Below, piece by piece: positions 55,332 through 64,000 of a DNA stretch of 64,000 nucleotides. The notes below the pieces were generated by a model that was not told the origin of the DNA, did not search any database, and saw nothing but the letters and a program-made list of their open reading frames with translations. The translations under genes and the position numbers were made by a program. The DNA lies in contig NW_024609884.1 in NCBI RefSeq assembly GCF_016920785.2, positions 35,778,882 through 35,842,881 on the forward strand, written 5' to 3'. The stretch comes from Ixodes scapularis (Eukaryota; Arthropoda; Arachnida; Ixodida; Ixodidae). Each line of letters starts with the position of its first letter. Position 1 is the first letter of the stretch.

Positions 55332-57223
55332 TTGCTCAAGTGGCCATGTGTTCAACCGGCTTTTTCAACCGCACTCAACAAAGTGCGGTTGGAAAAGCTA
55401 GTGGCTCCACGGACAGTGAACGAATCTGACCTTTTATGCCAGCATTGTTACAAATACCTCAAGAATAAGATTGCTTCTCCTCACAACGTGAGTACATCAA
55501 ACTCTTCTTGCCGGGACTCTGATGAAAATCTGGCTGAAGTGAGTCAAGACGTGTGTGCTGCTAGTCCGTCGGCAACCTCAATGAAACCCCGTAAAACCAT
55601 TAAAAAAAATAAAGTCGCGAAGCGTATTTGACGAAAAAAGAAGCCAAAGTAAGTTCTTCGATTAGAAGAAAGCTGTCAAGCATTTATGACGTGAAAACCG
55701 ACGAAGACAGTTGGGATCACTGCACGGAGTGGTTTCACGTGTTCAGCGAAGCGCTGAAGGCATGCAGTTCACATCAGGAACGTAAGCGATTGTACACGCT
55801 TCTGCCCACCACGCACCTCGAAGAACGAAATATTGCAACTGGTGCCGGAAGCGACTGTCTACATGATTGATCAAACAAGAAAACTGAAGCGTATAGGTAG
55901 TGTATGGGCAACCCCTAATCCCTACATGGGGAAAAAGACGAATGCCGAAGACGTAAGGGTTCCACTTGAGTACTACACACGCGACGACCTCGCATGCTCT
56001 GTTCAAAGCCCCAACAAAAAGGACGTCGTCAAAGCCATGATCAATAACGACAAGACCAAAGTCGTAAAAAGGTTTATGACCCGCTCTGTTAAAGAAGCTT
56101 ACCAGCTGCCTAGGAAGGACCATCCCCGTCGAGAACTAGGCATCTCCAAATTTTATTCCCTACGACCAAAATGGGTAAAAAAAAAAAAGTCCCGAGCACG
56201 AGGTGTGCGCATGCATATATTGCGTCAACTTTCAGTTACTTTTAACGGCAATAACAAATGCCCCAAAGAAGACATTTACCGAAGACGACCCCAAGCGCAT
56301 CTACCTCTGCAGCGCTCCACAAAACGATTGCTTCCTGCGCCGTTGCGAAAAGTGCCCAAAAACGCAGAGCATCTCGCTGCAGTCGCTCCATCTCGACGAA
56401 GACGAATATATCTGTTTCGCGTTATGGGACTCCGGCGAATTCGTCAAAAAGGTTACGGACACTTCCGCCTTCCTGCGGGAATCGGAGTCATGGAGCGAAA
56501 AGTAAATGAGGCATTCTTACATCCGTGACCTTCAACAAAGACTGATACGTGACAAAAAAAACACCTTACCAACCAAGGCAGTGATGTTCTACTTCGATTT
56601 TTCGGAAAATTGGACAGTAATCTTCCCAACCGAAGTGCAGAGTTTTTATTAGAAAAAGTTCAAGTGTCTCTCTTCACATGTGTGCTTACGTCTACGCAAG
56701 GCACGCAAAGCTTGGCAGTTGTCAGCGATGACACGACAGATGGCACAGCTCACGTTCTTCTAGCCATAGGGGTCATAGAAGAGTAGGTTGATGAAAATTA
56801 CCCAGTCTTTTCTGAAATAGTTTTTTGTATCAGACGGAGCGAGGGCGCATTAACTTTCTCGGAAGCCGTACTCTTCGGGAAGATGGATCTTTTCAGTCAC
56901 TGGGCACGGAAAAAGCCCTTGTGATGGAGGAAATGGCTAAACACCACGCAACGCTAACAAACTTGAGATCGCTCAACTCAACGATTCTCACCGCTAAAGA
57001 CTTTGTGGAAGTGCTATGTGAAAAAGTAACAAATGTCTGCATGTTCCATCTGTCTGCGGAACGGGTTCGAGAGTTTCATGCGGTGAAGCAAGCAGTGTGT
57101 ACCACCGTAAAACCTGGGAGAGGAATCCAGGCATCTTATCTGCGAAAGTCATCAAATGCCGAGACGCCGGATGAATACATGGCCACATGCGCGACTGAAA
57201 CTTTTAAGCTTATGTATGCATAG
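55332..57223 (+). pseudogene. Decayed transposon ORF, unrecognised family
   Basis: A series of plus-strand frames (55,332-55,631; 55,628-55,870; 55,833-56,190; 56,203-56,505; 56,506-56,640; 56,650-56,784; 56,825-57,223) reads as one protein broken by at least five frameshifts or stops. Visible words are SKFYSLRPKWV, then a CxxC pair (CACIYCVNF), a CEKC pair (RRCEKCPKTQ), then VMFYFDFSENWTV, and further on LAVVSDDTTDG. The Asp in FDFSEN could be the first acidic residue of an RNase H-like transposase core, but I cannot confirm a DDE triad, and the middle seems deleted near 56,790-56,825. Its position between long inverted repeats makes a transposase the best guess. Confidence 0.7.
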
Positions 57224-57762
57224 TTAGCGAATTTGAGGCCGTTGTGTTTTAGTGAAGATAGGGGCCGTTGTGTTTTAGTGAATTGTAAACTAATTAATGG
57301 TATCCCAGCTCAAAGTCCCCTTTCGCGCCAGTTATACTCACCCCTTTTGAAGAACAAAAAAGATTTAAAAAATATAAAATACATGACATAACTGACGCTC
57401 AAAATTTTTGGTGCTGTGCGGCAAAGCCGCTATGACAAAGACGTCGGCTCGCTCCGAATGAAGGTTTGTCATAGCTCTTCCCGTTTGGAGGTCATGCCTT
57501 ACTCAATGTTTAGCCATCACAAGTTAGTTCAAGTCACTGCAAAGTACCAAGGGGAGTTTAAAGAAAATTAAAGGTGGAGTTTTTTTTTTTTTTTTTTTTT
57601 TCAATATTGACGCCAAATCTTGCCACGTTTTGAGAAATCAGCTGCATTTCCGCGTCAATAACAAAAAGACAATTAAGGGTGGGCATATTATCTTTATATA
57701 TCCGTAAATAATATGCAAAGACGCGTCTTTGATAAGTTTTGTGAAGTATTATGAAAGACGGT
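57202..57762 (-). repeat. Right terminal inverted repeat, inner part
   Basis: Reverse complement of about 54,770-55,324. It overlaps the last codons of the coding remnant. It is interrupted at 57,762 by the Ty3 element and resumes at 63,741. Confidence 0.85.
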
Positions 57763-58359
57763 TGTGGTGATTTCGGACTTCAATGTAGAAGAAAAAAGAG
57801 GACGACGACGAAAAGGAATGCTGATGTGGCTGGTTGACTGTGTGTTTGTGTGCACGGAGAAAATTTGGTGCGAGTGGCGGGTGGTGGAAAAAGAAGAAGT
57901 AGAAGGAAGCCTGGAGGTGACCGAACAGGACAAGCGAGCAGGATCTGGTGGACGAAAAAACCGACCCGCAACGATAGGCGTGGTCGGCACGGCTTCAGTT
58001 CGTCGTCCACAAACACAGGCCTGGTCAGCGGGCCTCCGAGGCTGCCCTGCCGCTACTTCAGGCCACACTCTTCAAGCCACCCCGTCGTCCACTACCCAGC
58101 CCCAACGCGCCAATCTACCTGGCATCAAGACTTCGGCGTGCCAACCATGATCAGAACTCAGACCCGCTTCACGGACTATGTGAAGTACTCCTCTTTAATT
58201 ACCCTTTAAGTGCTAGATTTTCCGATAATTTTTTTTTAATTTTCTCATTCTCTAGTGTTTAACGCTTTAATATATTTTCGTATTGGCCCAAAGATGTCGT
58301 CTCTTTGTCCATGCTCTTCGCGTCGCACACCCACGCAAGCGTGAACGCGGTCCACTACA
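57763..58359 (+). repeat. 5' LTR of the Gmr1-type element
   Basis: 597 bp, TGTGGTGATT to CCACTACA. Open frames inside it are identical to those in the 3' LTR copy and are not genes. It carries a T-rich stretch near 58,230 where it differs from the 3' LTR. Confidence 0.95.
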
Positions 58360-58363
58360 TATC

Positions 58364-58380
58364 TGGCGTCCGCGACAGGA
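58364..58380 (+). promoter_or_regulatory. Predicted primer-binding site
   Basis: TGGCGTCCGCGACAGGA begins 4 bp after the 5' LTR. It starts TGG, complementary to the CCA tail of a tRNA. The pattern resembles the tRNA-Arg sites of 412/mdg1-type elements, but the priming tRNA was not checked. Confidence 0.6.
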
Positions 58381-58425
58381 CCTTGCTCTTAACTGACACC
58401 CTAAAGAGCTTCACCTTGCGAAACG

Positions 58426-61400
58426 GTGCGACGGCTGAGAATGGATACCGAGAAATTAATGAAGGTTGGCCAGGAGTTGGGGTTGTCTGGGGCAGCTTTG
58501 AAACAATGGATGGATGAAGAGCGAGTGCGCGAGAGGGACCAGCGTACAGCAGAACGCGAAGCTACTAAAGAAGCAGAAGCCCTTGCTCGAGCTCGCTTAG
58601 ACGCGGATGACCATACTCGTGCGCGCCTAGAAGCAGAACGTGCGGTACTGGAGCTCCAATTACGTTTACAGGAGCGACGAGAAAGTGCAGTAGAGGGAAT
58701 TCCGAACGAGTCTGGTGCGGGTACACCTGCTGGCTTTGTACAGGGGTACCGGAGCCCACACAAGCTTATCCCCGTTTTCAATGAGAAACGCGACGAGCTT
58801 GACGCCTACATCCAACGATTCGAGCGGGTGGCAACGTGCCAAGAGTGGCCACAGGATAAATGGGCCTTGTCCCTGAGTCTATGCTTGACAGGGGAGGCAT
58901 TAAGTGTAGTCGGACGCATGGCTGCTGACGCTGCTACAAACTACACAGTGCTTAAGCAGACTCTTCTCCAACGATTTCGGTATACGGAAGAAGGGTACCG
59001 CGCCAAGTTCAGAGAGGCAAGACCAGAGGAGGCAGAAACAGGCAGACAGTTTACTGGTCGTCTGTTGGGATATTTTGACCATTGGCAAGAAATGGCCAAA
59101 ACGGAGCGTACCTACGACGCACTCCGGGACAAAATAGTGTCAGAACAGTTTCTCAAGAGATGTCACGAAAAACTGACCATCTTTTTAAGGGAAAGAGGCT
59201 GCCAAGGACTTGACAAGTTGGCGGAAGCTGCCGATCATTATCTTGAGGCTCAAGGACTAGTCCATCTTGGCAGAACAAATAAGGACCAAGAGGCGCAGCT
59301 ATTGGGGAAAGCAAAGATTTCTAAGCCTCCAGATGCAACGGGGAGACCCGCCTGTTTTCTTTGCAACAAGCAAGGTCATCGTGCAGCAGACTGTTGGTCC
59401 AAGTCAAGAGGATCCAACCCAAAGTTGACTGTTTGCTGGAAATGTCGCAAAACCGGGCATAAAGCAGAGTCTTGCCCTAACAAGACAGACGCGGGTGGAC
59501 AAGCATCGTGTTCCCTGGCGCCTCAGAATGAGCCTGGGAAAGTTGGTTTGGACAGTCATTCCCTTAAAAGAAATGTGAAAGCTGAGGAGGATGAAAGAGG
59601 AATCGATGTTCAAACAGATGGCATGCCAACGGCTGAAGGACTGCTTGAACGACACCCTGTCATTGTACTGCGTGATTCAGGATGCAACTCGGTCATCGTA
59701 AAGCGATCTCTGGTTCCTGATGACAAACTGACAGGAAGGAGTCGATCGATCTACCTTCTCGACCGGACAGTTCGATGCCTACCTGAAGCGGAAGTGGACA
59801 TCGACTCTCCTTATTTCACGGGCACAGTAAGGGCAACCTGCATGGAAAGACCGCTGTATGATGTCGTCTTGGGCAACATCGATGGCGTACGGGATGCTTC
59901 TGCTCCTGATGTCAAGTGGACAGCAGACCAGAAATTTCTTCCTCTGCAAGAAAAGCCCCAAGAAAAAGACGAAATCTTGGGCAACCAACGAATTTGGACA
60001 GGGACGACCTTGTCACCGAGCTCCGGAGAGCAGAAAGGCGAGCTTCAGGCTAGTGTCGTAACGATGCGGACGTCGGCGACAACTGCTGGGCTACCAGTTG
60101 CAGAAATAAATCCACTGGACATCAACCCGGCGGAGCTAAGCGCCAAGCAAAAGCAAGATGCTACACTCCAAAAATGCTTTGAAGCAGTGGGAAGCAAGGT
60201 TGCCTCAAGATCAGCCGACATCGACTTCGTGCTGATGAACGGGATTCTTTTTCGACGGTACAGACTTCCATCGCAAAAAGAAATGGAACAACTCGTTGTC
60301 CCAACAGGCCTCCGAACATTCGTTCTAAAAATGGCACACGAAGGAATACTATCTGGACATCAAGGAATCAAAAGAACGACAGATCGAGTGCTTGAAGAGT
60401 TTTACTGGCCAGGGGTACAAGGGGATGTCACGTGGTTTGTGAAATCATGCGACATCTGCCAAAGAACCGTTCCAAAACACTTGGTAGGCCGCGTGCCTTT
60501 AAAGAACATGCCCGTGATCGAGACGCCTTTTCAACGGGTAGCAATTGACATCGTGGGACCACTGTCACCAACCTCAGAGAAGGGCAACCGTTACGTACTA
60601 ACCATGGTGGACTACTCGACCCGCTATCCTGATGCAGTTGCCCTACCAAGCATCGAGACGGAGAGGATTGCGGAAGCTCTCCTCGAGATGTTTTCACGCG
60701 TGGGATTTCCTAGAGAAATCATCAGCGATCGGGGCAAATCATTCACATCCGGACTCATGAAGGAGTTTAGTCGTCTCCTCTCGTTTAAGCAGATGCCAAC
60801 CACGCCGTATCATCCCATGGCCAACGGCCTCGTGGAACGGTTTAATGGCACACTAAAACAAATGATACGACGAATGTGTCAAGAGAGCCCGAAAAGATGG
60901 GACCGATACTTGGCACCACTACTATTCGCGTATCGCGAAGTGCCGCAGGCCAGTGTTGGGTTTGCACCATTTGATCTCCTGTATGGCAGGTACGTCCGAG
61001 GACCGATGGCCATATTAAAGGAAATCTGGACAGGAGAGCACCTTGACGAAAACACGAAGACCTCGTACGGCTACATGGTCGAGCTCCGCCAGCGCTTAGA
61101 AGACACTTGCCGGATAGCACAGGAGCAGCTCAGAAAGGCGAAGATAGTACAGAAGAAGTTGTACGACAAGAAGACGAGAGTGCGCCATCTAGCTGTTGGA
61201 GACAAGGTTCTACTTCTTCTCCCCTCCGAGAACAACAAGCTGATCCTGACCTGGAAGGGCCCCTTCAAGGTTTTGGAGAGAAGAAATGACATCGACTACG
61301 TCATTGATCTGGGAACAAGAAGTAGTCTATTCCATATTAACATGCTGAAAAAGTACGAAGAGAGACCGGTTTCTAACCAACCACCGCAGCATGCCTCAGT

Positions 61401-62319
61401 CGCGGTCCAGCACGAGGAAGTGGAGGAAGAGGACATACCTTCTGTGACACTCCACAAGAAGGAAACTCACCAGGATGTGAAAGTCTCGAACGACCTAACA
61501 GCCTCTCAACAAGCGCAGGTGTCTATCCTCTTGGCTGCGCACAAGGAAAGCTTCACAGATGTCCCAGGAAAGACCTGCCTGGTGGAGTGCAAACTGAAGA
61601 CCACCACCGACATTCCTATTCGAGTACAACAATACCCGATACCGTTCGCTATCCAAGAAGCGGTGCAGGAGGAAGTCCAAGAAATGTTACAGCGGGGAAT
61701 AATTGAACCCTCCGAATCGCCGTACCAATCTCCCATAGTGATGGTAAAGAAAAAGGATGAATCAATGCGGCTCTGCATTGATTTCAGGCAATTGAACAAG
61801 GTCCTCGTCCCCGACAATGAACCCATCCCAAGGGTGGACATGATGTTCGCTAAGTTGGGAAGCAGCCGATACTTCTCAAAGTTCGACTTTTCGAAAGGTT
61901 ACTGGCAGGTGCCGATGCACGAAGGGTCAAAGCAAATGACAGCTTTCCCTACGGCTTCGGGACTTTTCCAGTTTCGATTTATGCTTTTTGGGATCAAGAC
62001 TGCACCGGCGGTGTTTACCCGGCTCATGAGGAAGGTGGTCCAAGGCCTGCCAAACATCTACCACTATTTTGACGACGTCCTCATCGCCACAGAAAACTGG
62101 GAAGAGCACCTGGAAACACTCAAGTCATTCTTTCAGCGGGTGAGAGATGCTGGTTTGACGATACGGCCAACGAAGAGCGAAGTCGGCTTTGCATCAGTCA
62201 AGTTCCTCGGTCACGTCATTGGACATAACCTCCTGCGACCGCAAATCGAGACGCAAAAAAGATTCAAGTTGCCGAGCCACCCGAGACAAAAAAGGGCGTC
62301 CGCTCGTTTCTTGGCCTGA
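58426..62319 (+). CDS. Gag-protease-integrase-RT polyprotein (frameshifted before RNase H)
   Basis: A 1,297-codon frame; the ATG at 58,426 or 58,441 is the likely start, just after the primer site. Gag core is followed by two CCHC knuckles (CFLCNKQGHRAADC near residue 308, CWKCRKTGHKAESC near 336). The aspartic protease DSG lies near residue 418. Integrase has an HHCC finger (HEGILSGHQG, CDICQ) and the catalytic triad D near 707, D near 767 and E near 803, with exactly 35 residues between the last two. RT follows with CIDFRQLN, FSKFDFSKGYW near 1,150 and catalytic YFDD near 1,214. Gag packages the RNA; pol copies and inserts it. A frameshift at the A6 run near 62,255-62,261 ends the frame early at 62,319, before RNase H. 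Confidence 0.92.
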   Translation: MRRLRMDTEKLMKVGQELGLSGAALKQWMDEERVRERDQRTAEREATKEAEALARARLDADDHTRARLEAERAVLELQLRLQERRESAVEGIPNESGAGTPAGFVQGYRSPHKLIPVFNEKRDELDAYIQRFERVATCQEWPQDKWALSLSLCLTGEALSVVGRMAADAATNYTVLKQTLLQRFRYTEEGYRAKFREARPEEAETGRQFTGRLLGYFDHWQEMAKTERTYDALRDKIVSEQFLKRCHEKLTIFLRERGCQGLDKLAEAADHYLEAQGLVHLGRTNKDQEAQLLGKAKISKPPDATGRPACFLCNKQGHRAADCWSKSRGSNPKLTVCWKCRKTGHKAESCPNKTDAGGQASCSLAPQNEPGKVGLDSHSLKRNVKAEEDERGIDVQTDGMPTAEGLLERHPVIVLRDSGCNSVIVKRSLVPDDKLTGRSRSIYLLDRTVRCLPEAEVDIDSPYFTGTVRATCMERPLYDVVLGNIDGVRDASAPDVKWTADQKFLPLQEKPQEKDEILGNQRIWTGTTLSPSSGEQKGELQASVVTMRTSATTAGLPVAEINPLDINPAELSAKQKQDATLQKCFEAVGSKVASRSADIDFVLMNGILFRRYRLPSQKEMEQLVVPTGLRTFVLKMAHEGILSGHQGIKRTTDRVLEEFYWPGVQGDVTWFVKSCDICQRTVPKHLVGRVPLKNMPVIETPFQRVAIDIVGPLSPTSEKGNRYVLTMVDYSTRYPDAVALPSIETERIAEALLEMFSRVGFPREIISDRGKSFTSGLMKEFSRLLSFKQMPTTPYHPMANGLVERFNGTLKQMIRRMCQESPKRWDRYLAPLLFAYREVPQASVGFAPFDLLYGRYVRGPMAILKEIWTGEHLDENTKTSYGYMVELRQRLEDTCRIAQEQLRKAKIVQKKLYDKKTRVRHLAVGDKVLLLLPSENNKLILTWKGPFKVLERRNDIDYVIDLGTRSSLFHINMLKKYEERPVSNQPPQHASVAVQHEEVEEEDIPSVTLHKKETHQDVKVSNDLTASQQAQVSILLAAHKESFTDVPGKTCLVECKLKTTTDIPIRVQQYPIPFAIQEAVQEEVQEMLQRGIIEPSESPYQSPIVMVKKKDESMRLCIDFRQLNKVLVPDNEPIPRVDMMFAKLGSSRYFSKFDFSKGYWQVPMHEGSKQMTAFPTASGLFQFRFMLFGIKTAPAVFTRLMRKVVQGLPNIYHYFDDVLIATENWEEHLETLKSFFQRVRDAGLTIRPTKSEVGFASVKFLGHVIGHNLLRPQIETQKRFKLPSHPRQKRASARFLA

Positions 62320-62867
62320 CAGGCTACTACAGAGATTTCGTTCCGCAATACTCTGAAATTTCACAACCGCTAACGGAGTTGACACGGAAAAGGGCCCCGA
62401 ACAAAGTGACTTGGGGGAGAAAGGAACAACACGCTTTTGAGAAACTGAAAGAACTACTGTCCAGCCGACCCATCCTAAGGGCACCAGACTTTTCTGAATC
62501 TTTCGTGCTTAGTACGGATGCGTCATCCACAAGCGTGGGGGCGGTTCTCATGCAGCGGCATAATGGAATACTCCATCCTGTAGCTTACGCGAGTCGTAAA
62601 CTGCTACCTCGTGAAGCCGGCTATTCAACGATAGAGCGAGAAGGCCTGGCACTGATATGGGCAGTTAAAAAAATTTCATGTGTACTTGTACGGGAAACCA
62701 TTCATTCTGCAAAGCGACCATCAGCCTTTATTGTACATAAACTCTGCAAAGCACCTCAACAGCCGTGTTGGAGCTTGACGCTCATGGAGTACGACTTTAC
62801 AGTCGAATATATCAAGGGCTGTGAAAATGTGGGCGCCGATTATATGAGTCGCATGTCTGTTAAATAA
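62262..62867 (+). pseudogene. RNase H end of the Gmr1-type pol, out of frame
   Basis: After the A6-run shift, the correct frame continues with FLGLTGYYRDF (about 62,309), then RNase H text STDASSTSVGAVLMQR and YASRKLLPREAGYSTIEREG. A second shift, an extra A in the AAAAAAA run near 62,667-62,673, scrambles about 35-40 codons including the SDHQPL motif with a catalytic Asp. A missing G near 62,777 returns the frame to LMEYDFTVEYIKG, and it stops at 62,867. As read here the element cannot make RNase H. All three changes are single-base indels, two of them in homopolymers. Confidence 0.88.
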
Positions 62868-63122
62868 GAATTTAAACTTTATTATTATTCTTTGTAGTGA
62901 TGCATTGTGTACAATAGTCAAAACAGTTTTTTTTCTTATGAGTGTAACGTGCGTATGACAGGGTTGTTGAATCAATTACTTTGCATATGTTTGTGTGTGG
63001 CAGAAACCAAAAGTTTGAACGAACCAAGTGTCAAATGTGTAAACTGTAATATAGTTTGTGGACAAGTTTTATTTTTTTTTTTTGTCATGTTGTAGACATT
63101 GTTTGACCGAAACAACGCTCTT

Positions 63123-63132
63123 AAGTGAGGGG
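63123..63132 (+). promoter_or_regulatory. Predicted polypurine tract
   Basis: AAGTGAGGGG lies just before the 3' LTR, with TAAT between. It is the only purine-rich tract in the expected place for priming plus-strand DNA. Confidence 0.6.
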
Positions 63133-63136
63133 TAAT

Positions 63137-63735
63137 TGTGGTGATTTCGGACTTCAATGTAGAAGAAAAAAGAGGACGACGACGAAAAGGAATGCTGATG
63201 TGGCTGGTTGACTGTGTGTTTGTGTGCACGGAGAAAATTTGGTGCGAGTGGCGGGTGGTGGAAAAAGAAGAAGTAGAAGGAAGCCTGGAGGTGACCGAAC
63301 AGGACAAGCGAGCAGGATCTGGTGGACGAAAAAACCGACCCGCAACGATAGGCGTGGTCGGCACGGCTTCAGTTCGTCGTCCACAAACACAGGCCTGGTC
63401 AGCGGGCCTCCGAGGCTGCCCTGCCGCTACTTCAGGCCACACTCTTCAAGCCACCCCGTCGTCCACTACCCAGCCCCAACGCGCCAATCTACCTGGCATC
63501 AAGACTTCGGCGTGCCAACCATGATCAGAACTCAGACCCGCTTCACGGACTATGTGAAGTACTCCTCTTTAATTACCCTTTAAGTGCTAGATTTTCCGAT
63601 AATCTTTTTTTTTAATTTTCTCATTCTCTAGTGTTTAACGCTTTAATATATTTTCGTATTGGCCCAAAGATGTCGTCTCTTTGTCCATGCTCTTCGCGTC
63701 GCACACCCACGCAAGCGTGAACGCGGTCCACTACA
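63137..63735 (+). repeat. 3' LTR of the Gmr1-type element
   Basis: 599 bp, nearly identical to the 5' LTR. The TACA end at 63,735 is followed by the ACGGT duplication. Confidence 0.95.
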
Positions 63736-63740
63736 ACGGT

Positions 63741-64000
63741 TTATTTGCAAAAAAAATTGTGAATATCTCTCTAAAACGCGTTTTTATGCCATGTTTGGTC
63801 ATTTTGTTTGCAAAGAAATATTTCATATATATTTTAATTTTTTGTGTATGTGTATATCTTCTGTAAAATTTATCGAAAAAGTTACGGTGACGTAAAAACT
63901 TCGATAAGAAAATGACGAGTGTGCAAAGTAGCATCGTGAAAACATCTCAATTTCCACGCCCTCGAGCTTCTCTATTTTAAATCTCCGTCAAAAAAGATTG
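63741..64000 (-). repeat. Right terminal inverted repeat, outer part (truncated by the window)
   Basis: Resumes the reverse complement of the left repeat (about 54,530-54,800) after the Ty3 insertion: TTTATTTGCAAA, then AAACGCGTTTTTATGCCATG and TTTGGTCATTTTGTTTGCAA. The element's true right end lies beyond 64,000. Confidence 0.85.

Larger units (their letters stand above)
57763..63735 (+). mobile_element. Full-length young Ty3/gypsy element of Gmr1-type domain order
   Basis: LTRs of 597 and 599 bp start TGTGG and end TACA. A 5-bp duplication, ACGGT, flanks the element (57,758-57,762 and 63,736-63,740). A primer-binding site, a single gag-pol frame, a polypurine tract and the 3' LTR follow in order. 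The LTRs differ, as far as I can compare by eye, only by a 2-nt indel near 58,230/63,603, so the insertion is very recent. The domain order gag, protease, integrase, RT, RNase H is unusual for Ty3/gypsy and known from the Gmr1 group. Confidence 0.95.
54530..64000 (+). mobile_element. DNA transposon with about 0.8-kb terminal inverted repeats, right end outside the window
   Basis: The left repeat (about 54,530-55,324) matches, in reverse complement, 57,202-57,762 joined to 63,741-64,000. For example, CGCTAACTATGCATACAT near 55,297 is mirrored at 57,210, and GTCATAGCGGC near 55,113 is mirrored near 57,430. The text around ACTTTGCACA near 54,607 is mirrored near 63,920. The right repeat is split by the Ty3 element at 57,763-63,735 and runs past the window end. 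The outer end on the left could not be fixed because its partner is not in view. The superfamily is not identified. Confidence 0.85.

Noticed and set aside
57764..58209. Open frames inside the LTR at both ends of the Gmr1-type element
   Set aside because: They are present identically in both LTRs, lie in the regulatory repeat and match no protein family.

Overview
This window looks like animal nuclear DNA made largely of transposable elements. There is no operon structure. I see Ty3/gypsy LTR retrotransposons, CR1/Jockey-type LINE relics, hAT-like DNA transposons with 8-bp target-site duplications (TSDs), and many small inverted-repeat elements. The families remind me of hard-tick (ixodid) genomes. 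That assignment is recognition, not proof. I found no host protein-coding gene that I can defend.

Layout. 1-16,302: unique-looking DNA with small inverted-repeat elements (2.9, 5.2, 5.4 and 7.1 kb), two truncated LINEs (8.5-9.3 kb minus, 10.5-11.7 kb plus), an element with ATATCTGGCC-rich arms (13.3-14.6 kb), and a promoter-like CRE/CCAAT stretch next to a 96-bp minisatellite (15.0-15.8 kb). 16,303-31,758: one old Ty3/gypsy element on the minus strand, with 418-bp LTRs and TSD ATAT. It has been blown up to 15.5 kb by later insertions: a 1.8-kb hAT-like element in the 3' LTR, a 1.36-kb element in the integrase, and a 6.35-kb hAT-like element in gag. The last of these itself holds a 2.1-kb hAT-like element that holds a 156-bp MITE. 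Flanking duplications or restored reading frames place each step. 31,759-54,000: mostly gene-poor DNA with two paralogous fold-back elements (34.4 and 49.7 kb), a truncated LINE (36.4-37.4 kb, minus), an inverted second copy of the 6.35-kb hAT-like element (38.5-41.5 kb), a TA-flanked MITE (41.8-42.7 kb), a GC-rich island (46.2-48.6 kb), a hAT-like element with perfect TSD TCGTCAGC (51.4-52.3 kb), and a pair of RFX X-box-like palindromes (53.4 kb). 54,530-64,000: a DNA transposon with roughly 0.8-kb terminal inverted repeats and a decayed, unrecognised ORF series. A young Ty3/gypsy element (57,763-63,735, TSD ACGGT) has inserted into its right repeat.

The main points are these. (1) Several non-autonomous elements have arms built from degenerate repeats of a short motif, in opposite orientation at the two ends, and the motif differs from element to element. 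(2) The young Ty3 element has integrase upstream of reverse transcriptase (Gmr1-type order), nearly identical LTRs, and reading-frame breaks in or near homopolymers. (3) The old Ty3 element carries a tRNA-like module with A and B boxes inside its LTR. It also has a slippery heptamer, an immediate gag stop and a hairpin, which look like a -1 frameshift signal between gag and pol.
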